Assembly: GCA_933207985.1 (NCBI GenBank)
Contig: OW240918.1
Coordinates: 18,792,878-18,856,877, forward strand
Direction of reading: 5' to 3'
Origin: Pelobates cultripes
Lineage: Eukaryota; Chordata; Amphibia; Anura; Pelobatidae
DNA: 64,000 bases
The notes beneath the pieces are model-generated. The model was not told where the DNA came from. It searched no databases and saw nothing but the letters and a program-made list of their open reading frames with translations. How positions within the stretch are numbered: position 1 is the stretch's first letter; each line of letters starts with the position of its first letter. Of this stretch, positions 51,344-62,854 are shown one piece after another. The position numbers were made by a program, and so were the translations under genes.

Positions 51344-53643
51344 CTTAAAATGAAGAAAAAACGTTTTTGAGAAAAATGGGTCATTTTTAAACATGTTTAG
51401 ACTTAAAGTTAAATAGAAAAAAATAAATCGAAGAAAAAAAATGAAATTCAATATGTGAGAAAAAAAAATTAAATAGATATATAGAATGCTTATCTAGAAC
51501 ATAAAAATTAATTACTTAATGAATTAATTAATGGATAAATGACAACAAATGGCATTTTCATATATTGATTGCTGTTAATGGATACTAAAAAGTAAAAATT
51601 TACTTAATCTGTATGTTTGTTTTAGTTATTAATTTATACATTATGTAATTATGTACATCATGTAATTATGTACTGGATGTGTATAAAAGGAGCAGACTTA
51701 TAAAGGTGAGATGTGGAAAGGAATTTAACCACATATGCATAGGTCAATGAAAAGTCCTACAATCAGGTGTTAGTGACATTTGACTTACTTGAATTCTAGA
51801 GTTCCAATGGGGTGGGCCCCAAAATATCTAGAGTAAAGGATGCATTAGGGATTGATGTGGGGTTGTTTTGGGCATACAGGAGAGATGTATATGAGCTAAC
51901 TAAGTAGTAGCAACTTGCAGCCTCTGCCAACATCCAGTACATAATTACATAATGTACATAATTACATAATGTATAAATTAATAACTGTCAAAGTGCGGGC
52001 TGCCAAACATATGTAATTCAGTGGGTTGAAGATAATGTGACTGACTGAGCTGTTGCATATGACTGTACGGGGACATGTGGCAGGCAGTGTGGCTTTACAA
52101 AATGGCCTATAACAGGTTTGGAATATGTGATTGTAAAGAGGACCAAGAGGTCTAGAGTTGCAGAGAGTACATTTAATTTCAAAGGTGGGGTGCTTGGGTG
52201 AACTGTACCCAGTGCACCATCTTTTACATCACCCATGGTTCAGGTGACCTGCACTTGATGCACAAGGGTAAATTTGGTCCATCAGGTTTGATCATGACAG
52301 AAGGACTGACTTTTAATCTGTACCAGGAATGCAGCCACAATGATAATAATCATGGAAATATTAAAAAAACAATGTCTTCACTTGTACACATATAATTAGT
52401 TGTAAAGGAATTAAAGTATATATTGTGTATTTGTCTTTGTGTTTTATATATATCCCACTTTTTAACTCTCTTTGTCTCTTTCTGTTGTGTGTTTCTGTGT
52501 TTTCTTGTGTTTCATTTTGCCTCTCTGTGTGCCTTTTGTCTATTGCTACACTACATTTACCTAAACAAAAACACATGTCCCATTCTCTTTTTCCCAGTGA
52601 AAGTGAAGGGAGGTATTTACATCTGAGTAACAGTACTCTAAGTAATTGTCACAGGTGAATAAAAATTATGTGATCAACATAAAATTACCTAGTTGAAATT
52701 TGTTGACTTCTTGCACAGAAACTATTGTATATTTCCCAAAAATTGTATGCATATTTTAAGAACATATGTGCAATATATATTTTGTTTTTACAATATAACT
52801 TACCTTTTACATTTACAAGACAGCTCTGATTTTATATATACTGTTACCCATTTAGATATACTGATGTTGGCAGATAATTGTCTAAGTGGTAAAAGTCCAT
52901 TCTCTATTTCACTATAAGAAACACAATCAAACTGTGATTCTTGTATCATCACGTAAACAAGATGATGAAATTCTGCCAAGATGTCTCATATGTCCTCTTT
53001 AAAAGTCAGATGAGTAATTTTTCAACCTTTATATGCTGCTGGTGATCACTGAATCCAGAGAAATAAATAATTCCACCCCAGAGTCTAATAATACGTTAAC
53101 GGATTATAAAGATCTATTTATGTTGCAATTAGATGTTTTATTCTAAAATGTCTTCAATCAGTTTAAAACAAGAGTAACACTTAAATGTTATTATACATGA
53201 GCTATGAAATGCTAGGATATCAGATGAACTAATGTGGTGAAGAGGATCATTTGTTTTGTGTGCAGATTACTCTGCTGGGTTCTATGTGCCAGTTATGCTA
53301 GCTATTTATAAAAACTGTAAAATCAATGAAGGCATTTTTATAGGCACCAATACATAGGTGCTGAATTTAAAAAGCAGACTGCAGTGTATTTTTCATTTCA
53401 GTATAACTATTGCAGTGATCATAAATATGGCCTTGGTGCGCGTCAATGCTATGGAAATTAACTTGCTCAATTTTCCCTAAAATGTGCAGAGGTGATGTCA
53501 AGGTAATCCGGGCCACTAGAGTTACCGTTTTTGTATTTTGTGATGGAATATAGCGCAACTAAATCACAAATATTATATTTTAAGCACATTCTTAAAGAGG
53601 TAGGGCTATTTATTTGAAAACGTTTGTACAAATGAAATCATAC
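51344..53643 (-). other. lrp1b intron between the two EGF exons
   Basis: This 2.3-kb intron is bounded by the GTATGA donor and TTTTAAG acceptor. It contains a long, nearly perfect inverted repeat (51624-51986) and otherwise unremarkable AT-rich sequence. The remainder, 51990-53640, shows no feature I can name. Confidence 0.85.
51624..51986. repeat. Long inverted repeat, 56-bp arms, 251-bp loop
   Basis: Arms 51624-51679 and 51931-51986 are reverse complements with one mismatch. Each arm carries two tandem copies of ATGTAATTATGTAC-like sequence. The loop is ordinary intron-like sequence without a clear gene. No target duplication was recognised outside the arms. Confidence 0.85.
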
Positions 53644-53763
53644 CTCTGCAGCTACTTCCATCCGATGCTATATCATAGCCATCTTGACAGTAGCATTGTG
53701 TGCCATTCCGTGTTATTCCACATTTGTACTGGCAATCCTTTTTTTGACATACTGATGACAATT
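53644..53763 (-). CDS. lrp1b: lrp1b internal exon: first EGF-like module (probably exon 4)
   Basis: This 120-nt exon is flanked by a TTTCTAG acceptor and a GTATGA donor on the minus strand. It starts in phase 1 and ends in phase 1. The reading (after a split Glu) begins LSSVCQKKDCQYKCG and ends DGSSCR. It has exactly six cysteines in EGF spacing (C-x4-C-x3-C, then C-x-C and a last C), which form three disulfides in the family. In LRP1 and LRP1B this module follows the two N-terminal LDL-receptor class A repeats and precedes a calcium-binding EGF module, and the next exon here is exactly that. LRP1B is a very large endocytic type I membrane receptor; this part is extracellular. The exon is seen directly; the exon number is inferred from the LRP1 gene plan. 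No frameshift or stop is present. Confidence 0.9.
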
Positions 53764-56100
53764 CTAGAAAGAAAATAGAAAAAGAAATAGAACATTGATC
53801 ATCACATAAGATACATAATTTATCTATTTGCAGGTTTTAACAGCTCTAGCCTATGAAGATTTTTACAGTTTTATGCACATCCTATTTGGTGATACAACCA
53901 ACATTCATTATAATGAGAACTCTTTTGTTAGTCCATACTCCTTTCTATGGGAAGGCCATATCAGTGAACCTCTATACTAAGGGGCAATAGAGCTAATAGT
54001 CACGCTTGAACTATCTCAGCATCAGTGTTTAACTAAAGTGCACACCGTTTTCAGTGTAAAGAACAGCAGATCATCATATTCTAATATACTTTGTATTATT
54101 TAACTTTTACTCAAAGTGCTAGATTAAACAAATGAAAACCTTGACTCCTTCTCATTATGATTTTGTAGTAAAACACGAGAGAGGTTTTGAATTAAGGATG
54201 ACAAAGAAAACAATTCTAAATTGGAAGAGATTGTATAACTTGAACATATATTTCATCTTCTTCATTAATAATTTAAAAGTCATTAATATGACACTTAGCT
54301 ATAAAAAGTAAATGAATTAAAATTTAAAAAAGGAACAACACCTACTCGAATTGACTGTTGCTAATATGTTTATATTTGACTGTCAAAATATTTATGAGTT
54401 TTGCTCCTGTAAACAATTTTCAAAATTCTTTTGTAAATTGCTCTGTGATACATCAGTTTTACATTCATATAATTCTATTAAAGAAAAATATATAATTTTC
54501 AGTTTCTCTACCTTCACATTTTTGCGGTTAATTATTAAAATGTTCTGAAAAGTGACGGTTTTATTCTGTCATTATTTTGATTGTATTTATTATAGTGATT
54601 TAAAATGTGATATTTTTGTTCATAGTAAATTCTGGTAGTTTTCACAGTATTTGTATTTCAGAATATTGCCAAATATACAGTAGTGAGATTAATTTAGCAA
54701 CTTTCCTGTTGGGAAAGTTTTGGAAATGGTAATAAATCCATTGCATCACTAAAACAGTGGTAAATATTAAACAAATATGGTTAGTGCGCAAAAAAAACAA
54801 ACAACTAATACTTGGCACCAAAAAAAATCAAAGAAATTAGATTTATAAAAAGTGATAATGACACTTTGATAAATCTCACCCAATATGTCCCACGACAGAA
54901 AAAGGCAGAGCTTATAACTATGATTTACAGGGAGCCAAAATGAAAACACTCAACTTTGCAACATATATTTGAATTTCCATATTTATGTTTATTTGTCAGA
55001 CCTTACAAAAGCATATAAGGGTGTGGTGAAATGATTGGTGGGTGTGTAGGTGAACTTAGCTGCACTAGTGGATACATGTACCTAGGTTGTTGGTTAGAAC
55101 TAGGATTAGAATTTGCCAGTGTTTTTTGTATGACTTTTAGCAGAAATCACTCAGCAACATTGAAAGAAAAAAATGTTCAGCTATTTAGCATTTATCATAT
55201 TTGTCCAAGGCAAATTTACTATAACAAACTCAACTTAAATGAAATCATATTAAATTAGAAGGTCATATAATGAATGTTTGATCCATTAGATTCACACTTT
55301 TAAAATCAATTTTCTTTTCCTTTGTAAAATATTTGTTTTATTAAACATAAATAAATATCTTAAATAAAAATCAATATATAGTAAATTATGTTTTAGTCAT
55401 TAGTCTTTAGAATAATGATAGTAAATACTCAGTGAATATAATATAAACATTTGAGGGAAAAGTGTCTTGCATGAAGCAGAAAAGCTTAGTAGCTAAAATA
55501 CTTAAAAATTCAGTAGTAAATCACACATTTTCAGTATAAAAATAATTACTTTGAAATAAATTACAAACAAAAATGTAGGCATGTTCTTTGAATTATTGGC
55601 TGTAAAACAAAATTAGTTTTAATTAATTTTGACATTTTGGTCCCAAGTGAAATCTCAGAAATGAATTGGAAGATAGCAAGTTGGAAAATTGCCTCCCTTA
55701 ATAATCACAAGATATTTTCCGCAATTCAAAGCTATCTGACAGAAGCAGGTGGACTGCAATATAACAAGGAAAAAAAGAGAAATGTTTAATTTGGGGAGGA
55801 AGTCAGTGTAATATATCATGTCCTGGAGGAACAAATCAGCTTGCCTTGATATATTTACTCTTTTGACAAGCACTACTGAAAGTCATTCTTTATCTAATAT
55901 ACCTCATCATTCCGGGTAGTCATCATGGAGTGATCTAAAATGCATTGTGAATTGGACTAAGATGATGATTACAAATATTTTAACAAGATACAACCAAACT
56001 GGCAATGTTTTCAAATTATGATTTAGTATTGTTGGATAAACTTTTCAGATAATTTTATATTTTTTACTTGACTTTTAAAATTATTATTTCAAAATATTAG

Positions 56101-56130
56101 TATATATATACACACACACATATATATATT
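56101..56130. repeat. TA/CA dinucleotide repeat
   Basis: Short TATATA, CACACACA, TATATA block. Confidence 0.85.
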
Positions 56131-56441
56131 AAAACAACAATATATAAAAAAATCAATATATCAAAATATTTTTGAAAATAGTAAACAATTTTAAATGTGC
56201 ATAGTAAATTCTGAGTCTAAAACATATCCCTACATGATTGCAATGGCATTTCTCAAATATAAAGGTGGCAAAGAACAACTTTTTTTCTTTATTTATTATT
56301 TCATAATTCCCAAACTTTCCATATTTCCATATTTATTGTTCACTCTTACTTTTCAATTTGGTCCATAAATTAAATACACTTATTGTTAAAAAAATAAATA
56401 AAATAATAATAAAAAAATAAAAAAAACATCCTGGTAACTAA

Positions 56442-56880
56442 TTAAAGCTTTGGAGTCTCTATGAAGGTCATTAAAATCTGTTTCATCAGTCTTTCAAAGG
56501 ACATTTAGTTCAAAATTGTTTCAGGTTGGCATAAGCCTCTAATATGGACAAATGGAAAAGTCAGCTTGCCTAATATCCATTAATGGAGAGATGATTGATT
56601 CATTGCATTTCTATGAGGAGATGCTGATTGGCCGGGTCGGCATTTGGCTCTGTCTCCGTCTCATTGGCTGTGATCATCAGAATTGATGAGCTCAGCCAAT
56701 CCAATGCATCCAATAGGAGAGCATTGTATTAGCTGAAATCATTAATTCTTATGATCTCAGCCAATGATGCAGATCAGCTTTAGAGTTAGCCCAGCAGACA
56801 TGTGAGGCGCTGGAATAAAGGTACGTTTTAAGGGGGATAAGAGGGTGCGGCCACCTAAATAGTGTTATTTTAAGAACCTC
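56442..56880. mobile_element. Fragment of a miniature element
   Basis: Begins near TTAAAGCTTTGGAGTCTC. Contains GCATTTCTATGAGGAGATGC and an inverted pair built on TCAGCCAAT/ATTGGCTG (56664-56768), wording shared with the 39.4-kb element. Right end not defined. Confidence 0.45.
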
Positions 56881-57349
56881 TAACATCATTTACCTGCTCA
56901 TGACAAAAATAAATTCTTGGATATTTCTCCTCCCACCTCTTTCTCTCTCCCATCTCTATCTCTATCTTTATATTGAATTATGTTTGCTAGAAGAAGATAG
57001 CTGTTTTTGGCTAATTATCAAGCACAAACTATTTTTAGGTGAGATAAACACTGTGATTCATTTGGAATAGGTGATTTTACAATTTTGTCAACTGGAGATT
57101 TTTATTCTAAATAGCTATTTATCTGATATTGAGGGTACTTTTAAAAATGGCAAATTACGGAAATATTGGAAAAGGTTTCCAATTATTGCTTTGCATATTA
57201 CTACATCAGTAAAAACAAGATTCAAAATACATTATGTTTTCTTTTAGTGGTTACACATGTCCAAGGTTTTCTCCCAAACCACATGCATCTATCTAGCATT
57301 TATTTCACACCTCACTAATCTATACACAATTCCCTTTCATGTTTGTAAT

Positions 57350-57371
57350 ACATATATATATATATATATAC
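57350..57371. repeat. TA dinucleotide repeat
   Basis: About 20 bp of TA. Confidence 0.85.
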
Positions 57372-57811
57372 CATATTGAAATCTGTGCAGTGGCCTAGTG
57401 ATTGAATGATCAAAGCTAGTGTTATTTTGTTTCATAAATATCAATCATTTCTTGCCCTAGTGCTCAAATAGTGCACTCTCCTTGCGATTCTGGCTATGCT
57501 GATTTTGTTGCTCTATGTATATTTATGATATTTTGTACATTAGAGTGGCTTCCACTGTGAGACCTATCCCCCAGTCCTGAGTCTCATCCCTGGATATACC
57601 TCTCTCTCATTCATACTAATTACCAAATTAACTTATCAGCATGAAAGTTACTGACAGCTCTAAATAAGTGTCATACCTTGGTAAACCTGTGAGTGTTTTG
57701 AGCTATTCTAATAAAAAACAGTTCCACCCAAAATGTAAAAAGGTTTCCTTCAATTTGTGGTACAGATACCTAAACAAAGATATATAATTATATTGTTGAT
57801 TCTGCCATGTG

Positions 57812-57837
57812 TACTATTATTATTATTATTATTATTG
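57812..57837. repeat. ATT trinucleotide repeat (tail of the LINE)
   Basis: About eight ATT units, located exactly at the 3' end of the minus-strand LINE. Confidence 0.9.
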
Positions 57838-59262
57838 CCATTTATATAGTTCCAACAGATTGCATAGCACTTTACAATTTTATGAGGGGGGGGAGGGGGG
57901 GTTAACTATAAATAGGACAATTACAAGAAAACTTACAGGAACGATAGGTTGAAGAGTACCCTGCTCAGATGAGCTTACAGTCTATAGGAAGTGGGCTATA
58001 AAACACATTAGGAAAGGACATAGCAATAAAATAAGGTGGGAGTAAAGCAGAGCTGGAGGAGAGAGTAGAGTGCTGCCCTTTAGGAGAGCCCAAGAGACAG
58101 GTAAGTAAGGTAGAGGTTACTCTGGGAGACTATAAGCTTTCCTAAAGAGGTGGGTTTAAAGGCACTTCTTAAATGATTGAAGACTAGGGGAGAGTCTGAT
58201 GGTAAGCAAGCTATTCCATAGGAAGGGAGGCACCCGCGAGAAGTCGGGTGCGAGCAGCAGACAGGAGAAGGCCACAGCAGAGCAGAGAGACAGAGAAGGG
58301 ACATACCTATGGAATTGTGAAGAGATATAAGAGGGGTTAGAATTGTTCAGTGTTTTATAGGTATGGGTTAGCACTTTAAATTGACTCCTATAGGATACAG
58401 GAGTCCAATGTAAGGACTGACAAAGGGGTGAGGTGTGAGAGGACCGACTAGAGAGGAAAAACAGTCTGGCAGCAGCATTCATTACAGATTGTAGCGGGGC
58501 AATACGGCTTTTGGAAAGGTCAATTAGGAGAGGGTTACAATAATCCATGCAGGAAATTACTAGAGCATAGACAAGCTCCTTGGCAGCATCTTGCATAAGA
58601 AAGGGGCGGATGCGGGCTATGTTTTTAAGATGGAATCTACAGGATTTGGCAACATACTGGATGTGAGGCTCAAAGGTAAGGCCAGAATCAAGTATGATGT
58701 CAAGACAGCACACTTGCAAGGATGGGTTTATGTGGATGCCACTAATTTGAAGGGAGAGCAAAAGAGGAGGATCAGTATTAGGAGGATGAAAGACAAGGAA
58801 CTCAGTTTAAAAGAGATTGAGTTTCAGAAAGCGGGAGGACATCCAGTCAGAGATAGAAGAAAGACAAGCACTGATGGCAGGGTAGAGGTTCAGGGAGGAG
58901 AGATATATCTGGGTGTCATCAGCGTACAGGTGGTAGTGGAATTCAAAAGAGGTACTAGGTTTGCCAAGAGAAGCAGTATAACGAGAAAATAGAAGTGGAC
59001 CAAGGACAGAGCCTTGAGGGACTCCAACCAAGACAGGACAAGGGGAGGAGGTATCATTAGAAAAGGAGATGCTGAATTAGCATTGGGAGAGATAAGAGGA
59101 AAACCACCAGAGGACAGAGTCACAGAGACAGAGTGATTAAAGAGTTTGAAGAAGGAGAGCATAATCAATGGTGTCAAAGGCAGCAGAGAGGTCAAGAAGA
59201 ATGAGTATGGAGTAGTGGCCTTTGGATTTAGCTGCGATTAGGTCACTAGTAACTTTGATAAT
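57812..59262 (-). pseudogene. 5'-truncated L2-like LINE: reverse transcriptase part and 3' end
   Basis: On the minus strand the reading enters in the reverse-transcriptase domain ([15 protein letters not shown] near 59165, then [14 protein letters not shown] and the catalytic YADD in [11 protein letters not shown] near 58915). It continues as an open frame through LTFEPHIQYVAKSCRFHLKN, RIRPFLMQDAAKELV, MDYCN and SLHWTPVSYR to a stop near 58156. The order and wording fit the L2/CR1/Rex1 group. Stops interrupt the upstream part (for example after LLLQTL). The 3' UTR ends with AACTATATAAATGGC followed by an AAT microsatellite tail (57812-57837), typical of L2/CR1-type elements. The 5' end is lost, as usual for LINE copies. 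The 133-codon plus-strand frame 58591-58992 is its shadow. Confidence 0.9.
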
Positions 59263-60123
59263 CTGATAATAACTTCTGCCACTTGTTCACAGGTGTGGCG
59301 TGTAACCTGTGTTTTACTTACTACACCAACTTATAAATGTGATTCAGATTTGTAGGCATATTCACAAAGTACCTTAAAACACAATTTTTAGCTGTGGCTG
59401 ATATTAAAATGTTCAACGCAAGGAATACATAACCTTTCAATGTTATATAGCTGTTACGGAAAAGAAATCTATATTGTTACTCACTCTGTCTTATTTTCAT
59501 CAACAAGTACCTTTTGTATTTATTTGATAGAATGTTCCAGGGAGTAATATGGCCCTCATGGAAAACAAGCTGCACTGCTCAGCCAATAAATCTCCCATAG
59601 TTGTTTCTTTCATGGTACAATATATTCTCTTTATGAACTGCGTGTTACTATTTGCTTTGTAGTGAGTCGAGAATCTGTTCATTTAATATTAAATATGCTT
59701 GATAACTCACAATTTATTGAAATGCAGTCATTTCATCGTCCATGAAAATAACATAATTTTCAAGACAAATTTTCTATTTCAGAACAGTGTGCATACCAAA
59801 GACTGAACAATGATGAGACACATTGATATTCAGGCAAGCATTATAGTTAAAGGATTCTTTGAAAACATAAGCTACAAAAGAAAAGTGCTATTGGTTTATG
59901 CTATTGTAACAAATGTAACACAAGAGTGTAAATCTCTCTCTTCCTTATAATTATTGTTTCAGAAATTTGAAAGTCCTGGTGTTCTATTGAATACAGATGA
60001 TGGTTGTATGACCCCTTGCGGATCACTAAAAGGTTATGATTTAACATTTATTATTTTTTTTAACAAGCAGGATTGTACAAAGCCCTATGTACAAATAACA
60101 ATTCTGTTATTTTGTTTCAGTAC

Positions 60124-60140
60124 TATATATATATATATAT

Positions 60141-60175
<35 letters not shown>
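60124..60175. repeat. TA repeat followed by GATA repeat
   Basis: About nine TA units run into about eight GATA units. Confidence 0.95.
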
Positions 60176-60194
60176 TAGATATATATAAAACAAA

Positions 60195-60500
60195 CCATGA
60201 GCAAGGCACTCAACGACTACGCAGAAATTCTTGCCTGGTTGCTAAAACACTGTCCAATAAACGAAGACCAAAAAGGAGAGCACTCACAGGGCTATTTTAG
60301 TGCAGTTAATTCGGCTTTATTGAAGTAGACTAAATGCAGTTACAGCAGGGTCAATGTTTCAGTCCTTTGATAGACTTTTAACAAGAAAGAAAGGTGTCCT
60401 TATATGGCTGAAAAGTGCCCAGAATGAGGGTGACTCCAAACGAGGGTGCTGGAGCTAAGGGGACCGTGAAAAGTCAGTGTAGTAGTAGTAGTGTACAGTG
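60195..60500. repeat. Possible dispersed repeat
   Basis: A block with GGCTTTATTGAAGTAGAC and GTCAATGTTTCAGTCC reads like part of a common dispersed frog repeat as I remember it. It begins right after the GATA microsatellite, and no ends are visible. Confidence 0.3.
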
Positions 60501-61206
60501 AGCTCTGGTAAATCAAATCAAAATATCCTAATGAAGAGCAAAGAGAAAAGCTAAATTTCACCTGCACCGAACAAGTTATATATTTGTATATATTGATATA
60601 AATATATTGTAGATCTGATGGCACTCACTGATATCCCACCGCATATAGGTGAATCATACAATTTAATGCCTTGGTGTACCATGCTGGAACCAATATATAA
60701 CTTGCAATATATCTGAAAAGAGGTCTTAGTTGCTAGGAAAAAAACAACTTTATTTGTGTATCATCAAAATGTATTTTGAGTTTTATATATATAAATATAT
60801 ACACTGTTTCAGTACAATAATATATCAAATAAATGTATTTTTTTTTCATTTCCTTTATATTTCTTAAAAATGGCATTATATGTCCATTAAATGCTCAGTG
60901 TCTAATCACGCTCATATAAACAGCGAGTAGATGTATCTATTCCAATACGTTTATTAAAAATAAATCAGAAAGACCAGCAGAGAGATCAGAAGAAAGACAA
61001 TATTCAATTATAAGCACTGTTAGACATTTCCAGAGGTGATTTCCTGAGAAATAAGAAATGTGTACAATTGGTGTTCTAATTTGAAATTGTTTATTGCAGT
61101 CTGAAACTTTAAAGGATTATATTGCTTATTTATAGACAACTAATCAGCTTTTAAAACACAGGAGACAAACCTTGAATTTTCTCTCATACAGTTTCATCAG
61201 TAATTT

Positions 61207-61542
61207 TTAAAGAAATATTCCAAGCACCATAACCGCTTTAGTTTCAGTGACTGTAGTACCAGAAGTAAGATGTCGAACCATTTTTGCATGGATTGACCAC
61301 TTACATTTATGCTGGGTTCCTGCTTTGCATTCGCTGCCTACTGCAATGTAAGCTGATGCAGGAATGTGCTAAGCTAAATATTGCAATCTAGCTTTGCTCT
61401 TACCAGGAGTAGACCAGATGTGGTTGATGATGCAGGATTTCACTAAAGTGTTTTGATATCTCAGTGTGGTATGGTGCCAGAACAATCCTGGGACTATAAC
61501 CCCTAAAACAAACTATAGTGGTTATGGTGCCGGGAGTAATCT
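61207..61542. mobile_element. TTAA-type miniature element, right end eroded
   Basis: Left TTAAAGAAATATTCCAAGCA with ACCATAACCGC; right ACTATAGTGGTTATGGTGCC, an inverted match of the left end. TTAA is present only at the left. Confidence 0.6.
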
Positions 61543-62282
61543 CTCTTGTTACCAAACACTCAAAAATAAGAACACCAGAACTCATATTGTTCTCTCACGG
61601 GAAGTAACATGTCTGTTTGTTTGTTTTTTACGTTTTGAGATACTGCATAAGTAAATAGATAAATAATTTTATCTCATATGGATTGCTGTTAGCAAGGGAC
61701 TGACCTCCACCAAAGAGATTAAAATAAGGAAATAATTTAGTGTCTGTCTCCTAGCCATCAAATCAATTATCTCTTCTTTTGGTGCCCCCAATCACGAAAC
61801 AAATGATCTTGTTCAACCATTGTCCATTTCCTCTGATTCATGATTAATCCATATAGTTCTTTAGAGTTATGGAATTCAGAGAACCACTGATTTCCCACAA
61901 AATGGAAATCGCAATTTTGTTGAAAACTGAATATACAGGTCAAAAGGCATTTTGTTGAAAAAGTTGTTTTTGTTGTCTTAATGAAGTAACAGTATGGGAT
62001 CCATACTAGAATAACGCTAAAACTTTTAAAATAGGTAGATAAGAATTTCATCAATGTAGGGGACTCTTGTGTCTCATAGGACAACCTGTTCTATAACTGC
62101 AAAAATTATTATTAATAGTGACACAGTATCATGGAAATCTGAAAGATCTACATCTCTTCCCATAATTGGTAGATTTAATTGACACTACATTAGGAAACCC
62201 AGTGTCATCACACTAGTGCCACATTGATGCACAGTGTATGGACATTTTCCCAAAGCAATATAAGTAAAGCTACTTCTGATAG

Positions 62283-62854
62283 TGTCAGGGTACCTTTGGT
62301 GTCTACCTCGGAGGAGGTTAGACACCTAGACGTCCATCCTCCCAGGGGGGCTGACTCACCCGATCCTTGCACTCCTCCCGGTCGTTTACACGCCGGCCGC
62401 GATAGCTCCGCCTCCTTTTATGACGCGGCGCTCAGTAGCCGACGTCATGACGGCAATCACGTTCCGACCCGTCAATCACGGCAACCAAGTGCCGAACAAC
62501 CAATCAGGACCCGTTGGGGGCGGAGCCAACAGTTAAAGAGCCAAGGTATAAAAAAGGGTTCTGTGGAATGATTCATTGCCCTGTCGTGGTTCTAGCTAGT
62601 CTGGTCACTCAGTGCAATTACCTCTATTGTCTTTTGGTTCCTGACTCGGCTTGTATTTTGACCCTGCTTTCCTCTCTTGTCCTTTTGACTCGGCTTGTCT
62701 CTCGCTTACCTGATCTCTCGTTCCCTCGACCTCGGCTTGTCTCTGACTATTCTTTTGCTTTCTCCTTACGTTAGTCCGGCCATTCTAAGGTCCGGTATAC
62801 GTACCTATCCCCTGTTTGTATTCTGCGTGTTGGATCCCTGTCACGATCCTGACA
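62283..62854 (+). mobile_element. Solo LTR with perfect 5-bp target duplication
   Basis: A 572-bp block starts TGTCAGGGTACC and ends GATCCTGACA, giving a TGTCAGG/CCTGACA inverted end. GATAG occurs at 62278-62282 and again at 62855-62859. It is GC- and CpG-rich compared with its flanks, has a TATA-like GGTATAAAAAAGGG near 62545, and then a pyrimidine-rich 3' part with three spaced copies of CTCGGCTTGT. Orientation is plus from the TATA position. No internal genes remain. The open frames 62224-62774 are LTR sequence. Confidence 0.9.

Noticed and set aside
58591..58992. 133-codon plus-strand open frame
   Set aside because: It is the complement of the L2-like reverse-transcriptase reading on the minus strand.
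60124..60175. Regular GATA units as a CRISPR-like or satellite array
   Set aside because: Plain tetranucleotide microsatellite with no spacers.
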